Shown here: piece by piece, positions 1 to 12,600 of the stretch | Layout: the number at the start of each line of letters is the position of its first letter | Numbering within the stretch: the first letter of the stretch is position 1 | Source of the DNA: Prostheceraeus crozeri | Lineage: Eukaryota; Platyhelminthes; Polycladida; Euryleptidae | Direction of reading: 5' to 3' | Assembly (NCBI GenBank): GCA_907163375.1 | Contig: CAJQUW010005569.1 | Span: 124,001-188,000, forward strand | DNA length: 64,000 nt | The notes under the pieces: model-generated | The model's input: only the letters and a program-made list of their open reading frames with translations | Told to the model about the DNA's origin: nothing | The model's database searches: none | Translations under genes and position numbers: made by a program

Positions 1-1774
1 AAATATGTTTTTTTATTTCAAATAAAAGTTCTCCATGCAAGCTGTTCGCATTTTCGGGTATTCTAGCGTCTTAAAATTGTGAAATGAAAGCATTGTGACT
101 ATCTATCCAGCTACTATGAAATAATTTGAATTTTGAAGTTTATAAGTCGTATGAATAAGTATAGATTTTGAAATTCTTGAATGACAATACTCTTTCTTCC
201 AAATGAAATTCATACTCTGGCGTTGTGGTGCATGCTCAGTCGATGAATGTCAATCTTATTCATTTCAGATTCTTTTGTTTTGATTTACAGTTTTGATATG
301 CACAGTAGTAAGACCAATCTTTTTCATCAAAGTTCATGTACTGTACATGTAAATGCAGGCATTGATGAATAGAAATATTTGGATATTTTTGGTCTTAATT
401 TCTAATTAAACTTTGTCAAAATTAGTGAAGTAAATTTTAGGTTTATATATTGTGGTTGATCAGATTTTTCAGGAGCACAGTCACCATTGTCGAGAAAAAC
501 CAAATTTATTGGTAGCTCCGTACGTATTTATATTTTACTCGGATCAAAATATAAATACGTACGGAGCTACCAATAAATTTGGTTTTTCTCGACAATGGTT
601 TTTATATTATCCAGCATATGTAAATGAAGTTCAAATTTGAAAATATAAACAATAGATATTTTATTAGAGCTAATGACCGGAATATTAATTTCAAGCAATT
701 GAATTATAGACTGCGGATGTTCAAGAAATTCGGAAAAAGTCTAATGATTCAAATTACAATTTATTGTCTCTTGCAAGTGCTCATTTCTAAAAGCAATCTA
801 TTTGTACCATTGTAAAAACCAAATCAATCACTATTTTTTATTAAATTGTATAATATCATATCATATATTGAATTCCAAGAACTGATTGCGACTACTGGTA
901 CAACTTCCTCATTTCACTACTTTGAATGATGTTGCCGTAACTAAAGCATGAGGTCTCACTATTTGCCCATTGAAGAAATTGAGAAGATGACTTCTATGAA
1001 AAAACTCATTCCTTCCCAACTTTTATTTATTCCGAATTTTAGAATTTGTAGATATTTCATGAGAACGTTCCACATCTCCTTCGGCAACCTCCCATGTAAC
1101 TGCAAATCACAACAGGTCTCATCTCCTGATTTTCTGATTTTTGTCTCGAAATGCATTTCGGAATATTCAAAATAACTTTATCATTTCTCGATGTCAAATT
1201 TGATTTCAGATTACTTTTTGTTTCTAAAAAGTTTTTTAATGATATGGCTATTCGCATGGGATTACTTTCTATTTGAAATTTAGAAAGATATTTTCCATAC
1301 TGCTTGCGAAATTCAAAATTTGAATTTTCACGAAAATAGTTCCATGAGTTTTTTCAAGATTTTTTTTAGCTACCCCGACTTAGTATGTTCAGAAAATTCA
1401 AAAAGTTTTTCAGGAAATTTTTTAAAGTAGTAATCGAATTGAGACCCATCGTGTGTACCTCCATCATTATCATCTACATGCTCTGGGAAAATCAAAACAA
1501 AAGAATCTGAAATGAATAAGATTGACATTTATCGACTGAGCATGCACCACAGCGCCAGAGTATGAATTTCATTTGGAAGAAAGAGTATTGTCATTCAAGA
1601 ATTTCAAAATCTATACTTATTCATACGACTTATAAACTTCAAAATTCAAATTATTTCATAGTAGCTGGATAGATAGTCACAATGCTTTCATTTCACAATT
1701 TTAAGACGCTAGAATACCCGAAAATGCGAACAGCTTGCATGGAGAACTTTTATTTGAAATAAAAAAACATATTT
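1..1774. repeat. long inverted repeat, arms 1-290 and 1491-1774
   Basis: Bases 1-290 reappear as the reverse complement at about 1491-1774 with only a few differences, enclosing about 1.2 kb. The outer end of the left arm coincides with the window edge, so the arm may continue further left. The enclosed DNA has no recognisable transposase. This could be a non-autonomous DNA transposon, a foldback element or an inverted segmental duplication. Confidence 0.7.
483..599. repeat. perfect 54-bp hairpin, 9-nt loop
   Basis: Bases 483-536 and 546-599 are exact reverse complements (54 bp each), separated by a 9-nt loop. The hairpin sits inside the larger inverted repeat of the window start. Such a perfect stem is longer and cleaner than a typical pre-miRNA, so a recent inverted duplication or a palindromic mobile-element end is more likely. 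Confidence 0.9.
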
Positions 1775-1975
1775 TACCATACTACTTAAAAAACAAAATT
1801 TGAATTTTTTCGAAAATATCTCCATGAGTTTTTAAGATTTGCATTTTTTAACTACCCCGACTTAGTATGTTCAGAAAATTCAAACGGTTTTCAGGAGAAT
1901 TTTTTAAAGTAGTAATCGAATTGAGACCCATCGTGTGTACCTCCATCATTATCATCTACATGCTCTGTGAAATCG
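1287..1975. repeat. direct repeat pair (~200 bp) flanking the right inverted-repeat arm
   Basis: Bases 1287-1490 and 1770-1975 are similar direct repeats, including a long nearly identical core with the string CTACCCCGACTTAGTATG and a shared CATCGTGTGTACCTCC. They bracket the right arm of the inverted repeat almost exactly. This suggests a tandem duplication of the repeat's own subterminal DNA, or two nested copies of one element. Confidence 0.75.
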
Positions 1976-4320
1976 AAAAAAATCGACTGATACGGAAGTA
2001 AACATTGTGGAATGAGTAAAGTCATGCTTGAAAATTTTGGAGAGACCAGATAAAAGGCAAATTGAATAACAAGTCAACGGAAAAATATCTTTAATTCGGT
2101 TTTATTACAGCTGTAAATAATTGATTTCTAATAATTGATATTTGATAATTGATCTGATAATTGAAATTTAAGCTTCTGGAGAATTTTGAAGGTGATAATT
2201 GATTTCAAATCCATCGTGTACGGGCCTGTCTTCGACGAAGTCTCATTTGTAATTTGAATGGAGTTTGTATTTGGGCACTCTGACACGTTCTCTTTAGATA
2301 CTTTCGCGTTGAGTATTAAGTCCGCGAAAAAAATTTGAAGTTAGTTTTTTACAAGTCGTGGATTTCTTCACAGCAGCTTTGCAGGCGACAACGGTTATAT
2401 CTGTTAATCATAAAGTGAAAATTTGCGTGCAAAAATCGACCAGCCAAATGTCATTGAAAAAATGTGAAAATACATGAAGATATTAGCGAATATCAACATC
2501 CTGCAATGTTAATTTTTTCAACCTAACTAGACAATTTTGTCACCTTCTTTGCTCCTGTTAGGGATACGCCATTGATTCAATTGTTTCACCGAACTTGCCA
2601 ATATCAGCCAAAGGAGCGAAGACCATTTTTCGCCCCATGTGTTTCACCTTTTGGCACATTACAATTTACAGTGATGCCATAATTTTGAAATGAATGATTT
2701 TACCTTTGACATTTAAGATAGATGGAGATGTAGCACCTGATAATGGAAGCAGCATAAAAGCAGTTCAAAAGTGGAATGTGGCTCCAGGGAACACATCTCT
2801 TTACGAAACTATCGCATACTTTGTATGCATCTTTCTTAATACAAAAATTCATAAGAGAACGATATTGTTTTAATATATATTTGATGTTTAGCTAGAAAAG
2901 AAGCATCAATTTGCACACTTTCCACACCTAAGCAGCAAATCGTATTATCCAGAAATTTAACCAGATCGAGGTTTTCAGACCGACCCAGCGAACAATGCCT
3001 TATTGCATGACTGGAACTTTATAGAGATGTGAAAAGTTAGAAATTTTCCAGACCGGCGACAGATTATATATCCGATCAAATTACACGCATTTCAGATGTT
3101 ATTTCAGATATAGACTGACTACAATTTTACAATGCTTTTTTTCATCACTTCAAATAACCAGCACGCGTAACTACGTCGGTTTTGTTGAGCAAAAGCTTCA
3201 GCTTGATGGTCCAGTATATCGGCTTATAGATTGACCGCAATGAAATTGATGACAAGATTTGGGCCAATTAAGCAGATTCGTAAAAAACGCATCGCTTTAT
3301 TATCTCTCTAAATCACTTCGCTTGAATGAACAAGAGATCGCTAATACATTTTCTTACCTTTTATTGACCTGTTCGAGATTTACCGTCGATTAGTCAAACT
3401 TGATCATTAACACGTAATAACTTTCACGATCAGCAGTATTTTCGAAAAGTTCCAACTTCGGAGAGGGTTTTATGCAACTGCAAAGCACAACAAGCCAATA
3501 TGACTGCTTATAATCAATTGTTTGTCAGATACTCATCCACGATGCGCCTCAAGGGCTTTTACATCTGGAAAGTAGCTAGCCATTGAAGAGGTTCTACTTC
3601 ATTTATAATCGTGTATAATCTGTCATCGTCTTTAGACCTCCTGACAGAAGCAATATATTGTCCATAGCTCGAAAACATTGTCAGTTCAGAGCTTCTTCAA
3701 CGCTAGAAAAAGCAGTTGAACAATTTCTCTCCTATTTTAGAAGATCCATCTAAGGCCATTCGGTTCACATTTTCTTAAATAAGTTATAAACAGTCTAAGC
3801 CCAAGGAGATAAAGCCACTAGACTAAGTTAATTGGATATAGCATGGGAAGTTGAGCGGGTTAGATTCTGTATATGAGCCCTTAATCTACCGTCTGCTGTG
3901 GTGCAAGCGATCTGATCTCTAATCCGTAATCAGTTCTGCCCCGTTATGGCATTCACTCTGACCTCTGTAATGACTCTTTAAGCTGTTATGACCTGCATCA
4001 ATTCGCTTGTAATACCTCATAGAAGTCAAAAAGTGAAACAGTCTGCCCTGATTGCCCTATGCTAGCGTCTTCGATAATTCGTTTGAGCCGATAGATAAAG
4101 CTCTTCTATAGGCCGGATTTCAAGAGATTTGCTGTTGTTCAAATTGTTGGGCGACAGTCTATAAAGTCAAAAACTTTATTCATGCTGCTTTCACGCTAGC
4201 TTTATCAATGCATGGGCAGTAGCGGTATTTATTGTGCGATCGTTTGTTGAGTTAACGCCGGTCCAACTATTTTTACGCGTTAAAACGGAGAAAAGTACGT
4301 ACGTGTTTGGACATCACTAA

Positions 4321-6020
4321 GATAATTAGCGTGAAAGATCTAATCGGTGTTCGATTGCAATCCAGAAGCCGCCTCGATACGTAAGTTTTCTACTCTTACG
4401 AGTTTTACCTTGTCTGACTTAGCCACTTCTCCCCTTTTTTTAATGCGCTTCAGGATCGAATTAAGTATTTACTATTATTAATTTATCATCAGTTGGAATC
4501 CCACTGCCATTAATAGTATAGGGGATGCAAATAATATATTACATTCAATTATAGGGGATTTCAGATACGTGTATAGTGAAGAATGATCATTTGATGCATA
4601 GTAAATTCATCGTTGACCTGGGTAAGATTTTTTACAAGTATCAATATTTCAAGTGCATGTGCAAATATGTTCGTATGAGGGAAGCCCAGTTTGATCTGGA
4701 TAAAATTTATTATGTACGTCCGTACAATCAGGTTCGAGACCTTTCGGTCTGATACCGCCGACCATCAACTAAAGTGTCACAATGGCACTGTCCTATAAAA
4801 AAGTCAAGATTGGTTCGCGCTTGCAACCTCCTGTAACAATATGTGAGACCGATTCTATACAACAGCCATGAATAGCAATATGAACACTTGTAACTTAGGT
4901 GTGATCGCCACAAACTTCAGCTTGTAGGAAATGATAATCACGTAAGTCTACTTCGAAATAGATAAGTTGATCATGCCTGAAATCTTTTCTTTGAAAACTG
5001 TTCATGCCGGTATTTAAGAGAGTAAATTCGAACAGCAATCTTGACATGAAGGCTCTTGCCTAGGATAAATCCATTCGATAAATTTGCGCTTCTTAAGTGA
5101 TTGCTTTTTATCGAGAGTGATTCACCAAAAACATTATTAATTAAGATTTAAAATTTCATATGAAAGATAATCCACGGAATACTGCTCGATTCATATTGGT
5201 TGTCAACTCATTACTTCATCATGAAAATCACTCATCTCAAAGGGACATTTTCGTCATATCTATGATAATTCTCCAAAAATTTGATAATTGAATTATCGAT
5301 TTTTTTTAATTCTTCGTCCGTCTTCAGAAACACGCGGAAAAAATAGCGCACTTTTGAATGAAATGGGAAGAAATTGAAGAAAATCTTCTTTTCAAACACA
5401 CAATACTCGTATACTTGTAAATATCTTTGAATAATCATTTATGATGTACCGGTAACTATGTTTCTACAAAAATTTCATTTATTAATCCATTCGAGTGACC
5501 AATTTGCACAGGTTAAAGCCCAATGAAGTAAATCCACAATGACCAATTCATTAATAAGTCCTGCATCCATTTTCTTGTTGCCCAAAGCTGTAGTGCTGCA
5601 GTGGAGGATAACGGACTAAAGTAAACGGATAACGGACTAAACGGACTATGCTTTCTATTATTTGACCTGAACAACGCTATTCTTACTGTTCTCTTTTTAC
5701 GGGAATGGTGGCTAGATCACCGTTGACTGCCATTTAAAAACTGAATACTCCTAAAAGTGAACGCGTTATTGTAGGTAATTCAAAAGATATTTTAATAATC
5801 TAATGATGGACAAAGAATCTCAATTGACAATATACGTTTTAGTGGAGGTTTCTTCAACTACACTATACTTACCTACTGTTCCAGACATTGGTTAACTTTG
5901 GACTTCAATACAAATAATTAGCACGAGCGAAAGATCTAATCGGCTTCTATCTGTAATCAGGAAGCCCCGCCTCAATACGAAATTTTTCTCATCACACTTG
6001 GCCACTTCTATCTTATTTTG
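4321..6020 (+). repeat. dispersed ~110-bp repeat, copies 4321-4440 and 5912-6020
   Basis: Both copies begin with ATAATTAGC, continue through AAAGATCTAATCGG, then AAGCC and CGCCTC with ATACG, and end near GCCACTTCT. They are in the same orientation and clearly diverged. No coding potential or tRNA-like head is visible. Probably an old short interspersed or non-autonomous DNA element. Confidence 0.5.
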
Positions 6021-6533
6021 AGTAGGAGCGAGTCTCGAAGACGTTAAGTCTTTGTTTATTCTATTTTAGTTAATTATAGGTTCCTTTCACTCATGAGTTT
6101 TCGAAGAGTTCGAGTTCGCTGATATAGAAGCGTTTTTAAATGTCCATCATTAAGTCTGTCGCTTCCATATTTGCGTTTCACAGATTGTTACGCAAAATAA
6201 ACTCTCCCCCGCACACCTCATAACCAGGCTCCACATCACTTTCACAGATTAACACAATAAGAGATGAGAAGGTGCATGTCGAGTGAGAAAATTTTCACTC
6301 TTCGATTTATTTGCGTGGAGGGTCCATCATCGGCTAGCCGTCTATTGTTTGTTCAGTGTTGTTAAGATCACCCATGCGCCTATCTAAGATGGCCCGTTAA
6401 CAAATTATCCGCCAAGATGACAACGCTTTCTGATTGAATCATGTTAAGCGTTAAGTCTGATAGATGCTTAAAGTCGCAACCATTTGTTAAATAAGAACCA
6501 ACCAGTGTCGAGAAGGCATTCTTTTTTTTCTTT

Positions 6534-6567
6534 TCAGTTAAATTTGGACCTCATCATTGCACAGTTA
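6534..6567 (+). promoter_or_regulatory. candidate TATA-less Inr + DPE core promoter of tailless
   Basis: TCAGTT at 6534-6539 fits the arthropod initiator TCAKTY with A+1 at 6536. AGTTA at 6563-6567 falls exactly at +28 to +32 and fits the downstream promoter element RGWYV. No TATA box is seen near -31. The predicted leader to the ATG is 113 bp. The same site follows a pyrimidine run and could instead be a 3' splice acceptor of a 5'-UTR intron. Confidence 0.35.
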
Positions 6568-6648
6568 CTGATACCATTGTCATAATTCAAGGAGTTTGTG
6601 CCCATCTCTCACTATCACGGAATAAGTAAACAGAATTCTTGGATTTCT

Positions 6649-6682
6649 ATGGAAAAGGTGCATTCCCCATTGCCGACTTCAA
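6649..6682 (+). CDS. tll: tll coding exon 1 (start codon, 11 codons)
   Basis: The ATG at 6649 opens a 34-nt coding exon ended by GTAAGT at 6683. It leaves phase 1, which fits exon 2 beginning GT at 9782 and recreates the Ser-Arg-Ile-Leu lead-in found in TLX proteins. The exon is too short to find by ORF length; it was chosen by phase, donor quality and agreement with the family N-terminus. Confidence 0.75.
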
Positions 6683-9600
6683 GTAAGTTTCTTTTAATTA
6701 ACATATTTGTAATATATATTTATATGCACTTAAAAGTATAATGCAAATGTTATAAAGTATGTAAATACTTATACAAAAGAAAAAACACTTTTTACCAGTT
6801 GCCGATCGATTCTAGCCGTTTCTGGCTTGATTGCCAGATATACATGCTTTTATAAAGTTTTGCTTCCTTTAGTAATCAATCTCAACTTATCAGCATCTCT
6901 AATTATTATAAGCTTGATTATTAGTCATCTAAATAAAATGAAATCGGAGGCATTTTTCTTGTGGCCAAAATGTCAGAAGATACTTTTTTAAAAAAATCAA
7001 TATTCAATGAAGTCGAAGAAGAAATTTGAAAGTAAAAATCAGATGGCTTCTGAGAAAAACGAATGCATTATTACAATGTAAAAAAGCCTTTATAATATAA
7101 GCTCAACTTTGAACAAGACTTCTCAAATAAAACCGCTTTTTCAAATTCCTTTTACAGAACCTTCTAGGAGCGCAACAATTGCTTCCGCAATTCCTTGCAT
7201 TTGCATTTTTAGGTAGTTTATTCTAACAAAGAAGAATATTTCAGTTATGCGACAGCATGAAGTAATTGTCTAATATTAATTTTGAATTTCAAGAATTTTT
7301 TTCACATCACATTCTTTTGAAAGAATTCGTGTCGCATACAGTTCCTCAGCATCTGGTAGAAATGTTCTGATCATTATTTTCCTATTCAGGATAATCGAGC
7401 TTTCCTGCACTTGTACTACATTTTTTCTGAATAGTTAGGAAGTTTTCTGCTTTCTGAGCTCCCATTCTAAGGAAATCGGTTCGGACTTTATCGAATTTAT
7501 CTATTGTGAGCTATTACTGAAGATGCAAATAACTACCACTTTATATCATAAATTGGACACGATAGATAGATAGTATATAATCTACCACTCCACCACACCA
7601 GAAACTTATGATTTGCCGTAGCAAGTGTTGAATGAAATGGTGATTACTGATCAATTTCTATTGTGTCGTTTTGATTATCTGATTAGTTTGCTGGTTGTCG
7701 GAGTCATGCCACATTAATTGATCTTATCGCGCTGGTCTTTCGAACTCGCAGATTAATAATGATATAACTCCTATGACCCTTAAGTCATCTTATGCATACA
7801 TGTACATGTAGAGCCTAAGGACTGTAAATCTTAAGTCACGACTGCAAGTATAATTATGAAAACCCAAATTAGTTCCCAAATTAGTTTACTTAGAAAATGA
7901 ACATTCACCTTTGAATAAAACATGTCCTCTATTAACCTTATTTTGTCTGACTTTAAAATTTCACTGAGTTATTTCATAAATGCTATACAACTGCATAGAA
8001 ACTTTGAATACTGAAAGCATCTGAATTCATTGTGTGCGTTGTCTGCGTTACTCGGCCATAACAGATGTTCATGTGCTTATTTATATTGCTTTATAATTCT
8101 GGCTTATTCATACAAGTATTTTTTCATGAGCTTGTTTAAATGCTTTGATCCAGAGATTGGTTTGTTCATTCGTCTAGGCATGAATTGAAATAATAGTTTA
8201 AGCTGTACAATTTGTGCAATATTTCTCTTATCCATTCCATCTCTCGGATATGCAAGAAGCAGGCCTACATATTATTCAAATCACACACTTGTGATAAAAA
8301 ATGAGTGTTTTTTAATCAATTTCCAGCAAAGCTGGTTTCACAATCAGCAATCAAATGGTTCACAAGTGTAGATGTATTTCAATCACCAATCTTTCGCGAT
8401 ACGTCTCCTCTGAATGGCTCACTACATTGTCGGTGTGCATTATTTCCACAGTAAACTTCGAAATATATTCAAATTGATCTTTTTTGCTGCTTGAATTTAG
8501 TTTCACATCATATCTTCGTGTGCATATAAATGTGAGTAAAATTAGGTATAAAATACACTTGATAACATTAGTTTGTTAGAGTTGCTAGATCAGTTGATTC
8601 GTATTCAAAATAAATTGACTGGTATTGAGCAGAGCACATATTTAGCACTCAATTTTCTAATGCAGCTTCATGTTTTGATCTTGCGACTCAATGAAAAATG
8701 GTGTGAAATAATAATTTGCAGAAACTACACGTATTTGTTGGAAGCAACTCAAGCAGTAAAAAGTTCCATGCAAGCAGTCATACAAGGTCCATGTTGGATG
8801 TGATCAGAAATTCTCAGCATGTCAACATAAAAACTGCTAGTGTGACATATTCTGTAAAATTCAGCAGAAAATGAAGCAATAAATCAAGCTTGGTCTGTTT
8901 ACATGTAGGACATAAAATGATCAGAATACATCGATGACAAAAATGATAGTTTTGATTTGCTTCATTGATGTTATTTTCTGGTGCAAGTATCGAGTGTATT
9001 TGTACAATTTTTTAATTATTTCCGATGGTTACATTTTCAGCTAAAATCTAAATTATTAGTAGACTGTAATTTGAAGCTTTCTGAGCATGTAATTTGCTAT
9101 AGAATTCGAAATATTCTTAGGTCTTCTTATACATCAGTTCGTTCGATTCAATTTCATGAACTGCAGTTTATTGAGAGCATTTGAAAGTATTTGAACTGTA
9201 TCACCAACAATACTTACGCTGTCTTGGTGTGCGCATCAAAGCAATAGATATTTAATTATCGTTCATTTGCTACTTTTATTGCTGATTTCATTTCGTGAAA
9301 TCAAATTAAATGCCTTTCAAATTACTTATGGAAGTCCCAAAGTTTCTAATTACATGTCAAATTCAAAATAAATTGCATAAGGTTCACTACAGCCCTTTGG
9401 TAATAGATACATGATAGTCACTAACTTCTGAAAGCTTACTCGATCTAAGACATCATTTCGGTCATAAAAGAAGTGCGGTAGCAGTAATCCTTTGAATATG
9501 AACACCGTAGGCTCGTTTGAAGAATTGAAAGGCGATTAACTTTTCAACTTATGATTTCTGAGGTGCCAATTTCACAAGTTCTGAAGAAGATGCTTCAAAG

Positions 9601-12600
9601 TCGGTAAGGCATCATTATAATTGGTAGTAGGTAAACGTGTGAACGAAAAATCTCTTCGTACTTAGAGGCTTAAAGGGCGGTATTGTATCAAAAGTTAAAC
9701 ACGTGCAAATTTGCTTCGATCGTGGAAGGATCATACTTCTGACAATGCCTCCACGGAATGCACATAATCATTTTTTTTCAGGTCGAATTTTGATTGATGT
9801 ACCATGTAAAGTGTGTCAGGATCATTCTTCGGGGAAGCATTACGGAATCTACGCATGCGATGGGTAAGTAGTGTTTTCATTTAAATTGATAATATATTTT
9901 TTAATTAAATGGTCTCTATTACTTTCAGCTGCGCAGGATTTTTCAAGGTGAGTTACAAACTACTGTACATTGATAGTATTCCGCTTCAAATCTTCATAAA
10001 AATGCGCCGTCAAAATGAAATCATATGACACTTTCCCACTTGATAATTATTATTAAAATAGAATTGAACGTCAAAGTTCACATTGCAAAATATCAATTTC
10101 ATATGCCTATCTGCTGTCACGCGTTGCACATTAAATATATCAAAGAATGTTATTATTTTTTCGACATTTGATTAGCAGCTTCTATTATAGTTGCAAAAAT
10201 CGATTATATTTATTTTTTGGCCAAGGCGTAGCGTTGAAATGGTTTTAAGTCGTTCCACATTTAATACAATACATGTAGATAATTATCATTTTAAACTCAG
10301 CTCAAATTTGTGTTCGAGTAGTTGTCAAAGATTTCAGCCTGCCATTGAAATTCTTCTGCAAAGATTTGTGGTTATTTTAAAATCTGACAGGCGCCCTCTC
10401 GGTCGATGTACAGTCGTTGTTAAATTAATTTGTGTTAATTTGTGGCTATTAAATTCCGCATGGACACTGAAAGGAAACTGGCAATGCATGCAAGAAGTAT
10501 TTTATGAATATCGGAGTATACTGGTATAACTGAAACAGTCAATGCTTTCACATACATGCATATAGAACAAAGTACACCACTTACTCAATGATAGAGCATT
10601 CGTTGAAAGCTATGATAATTTTCTATAGAATAGGATATATTCCATTCAGATGCCCGTTAAACAGAGGAGCAATTATTCCTGAAAATGGATTTTTTAAAAA
10701 ATATATATCTCTTTATCGAGATCTCGTCTTAGTGCATTTTTCCAACACCATAATGTCAATATTTTTCCCACAATTTATCTTATTGAAAATTATATTAATT
10801 TTAAGCAATTTAATGATCAACATGTTGAATTATTGACATCACTGTTAATATTCTTATTGTTAAGTTATTTTATTAACACAAGCTTGTGACTAAACAACCA
10901 CCTGTAAAATATTTCCTCATATACAGGGCAGCTTTGGGGAGAGATATTATTGATCATGTCATCCCAAAATTCAAAGGTATTTCACAGATTCCGAATGCCG
11001 GTGCATATTAAACAATATGTACATGTATTATTTCATATTATATATCTTTTTATAAAATTTTGCATATATTTCCATCGACTTATGTTTTCGTTTAAATTTA
11101 TAAAATGTCATTTTGGAAAAGCGCTAAAAAATTAATCGCATTCTTAATTATTCCATGAATTACATTAATGCGAGTCTATCATCAATTACAAAAAATCACA
11201 TGAACATTTGCACTGACATTTTTATTTCTTAATGTGATACAAAATTTCATTCACTTTTGAGCATTTTATTATGATCGACATTCACTTCGTAAAGCTGCAA
11301 AAAAGTGAAGAGCCATTTTTATCCTCTGCTTACTAATTGTGTTACTATCAAAACTAATGTCTGTTGGAACATTGTACATGCATCAAATTGTGTCTGACTT
11401 ATAGCTTCTATTCCTTGTTAAATGCTATTTTACTTGACATTTTCTTCCATAAGGTCTAGAATATTTGATAATTATCTTTCGTACTTGTAGTAAGTGGCAA
11501 TACTATTGCCTTAAGATTTAATGTAGATTCATTTTGAAAAATGCGAGTAGGCCTATCGATTGATCCGCGTGTAAATCCTTTACCAATTTCTGAAGGAGAA
11601 AATTTTGTTTAAGAAGTGGTTTCTACATTGGTGTAAGCAACTTACTTCAAAATTAATAGTACAATTTTTGTTTCTTAATTACTTGCATAGCATAAATGTG
11701 AGCTATCGCTTCTTTTAAATAATTAGGCCCGTTGGATACTATTATTCTTTTCTGGATTTTCACAAGATCTCGATTCTCTCTCTCTCTCTCATTTTCTTAA
11801 TACAAATGCAGTCAAATTAGCCTATGACATACATGTAGGTAAACTCATATTCTATAAGTCATTTTCTGTACATGCATGTTGTTTCATTATTGGTGTTAAG
11901 AAAAACAAGGAATATCGATCAATCTAGAAATTGAAGCATCTTCCAATATTTCATGTCAGGAATCAATAATATATTATGACATAATCATGTAATAATAATT
12001 AATATATAATTACAACGTTTCTCCGGATAAAAGATATTAACTGATAACAACTAAGTTTCAGACATCTTTTTTAACTGAATCTGACTGAAGAAGCATAGAA
12101 GGAATATATACTCGTGAAGCACACTTAAGAGGAATACAAGCATCAAATAACGTATTCGGATACCCGATGGACACAGCGAAAAGTTGAGGACTCAATTTTT
12201 GATTTTATCCTGAATGGCAAATGTTTAACTTATTGATCATATAGCATATGGCCGACACTCTCTAAAAGCTCAATAATTAGAATGGTATGATGAAAAAACA
12301 ATAGTTATTTTTGATTTATTTTTTTCCTTTCTCCTTAATTTTGGTTCGGCTAGCATTTATATAAGTAATATGCATCTTACTCTCTGCCATGGTTTTGATC
12401 TCTATGTTTTAAGCGCTATTTGTATTTGTGCGCACTGGAATTTTAATAATCTGATCTATTAATTTCCACTTGAGTATTCGTTTAAATTTATATTCTTCCG
12501 CTTCCAGTATTCTTCGACTTTTTAAAGTATGTCGTGTTTTAATTTAAATACTCTAAAGACCAGTAGAGACTGTTTGCAAAATGTTTTTATTCAAAGTTAG

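Larger units (their letters stand above)
1..6535. other. upstream intergenic region, repeat-rich, no recognised gene
   Basis: No reading frame here resembles a known protein; the open frames are short and AT-rich. What can be seen is repetitive DNA: a long inverted repeat (1-290 with 1491-1774), a perfect hairpin (483-599), a direct repeat (1287-1490 with 1770-1975) and a dispersed pair near 4321 and 5912. The stretch 2000-4300 shows nothing I can name. It probably contains the 5' regulatory DNA of the tailless gene that starts at 6649, but no specific enhancer site can be supported. Confidence 0.6.

Noticed and set aside
11774-11790. TC microsatellite
   Set aside because: Too short to matter; mentioned only in the intron entry.
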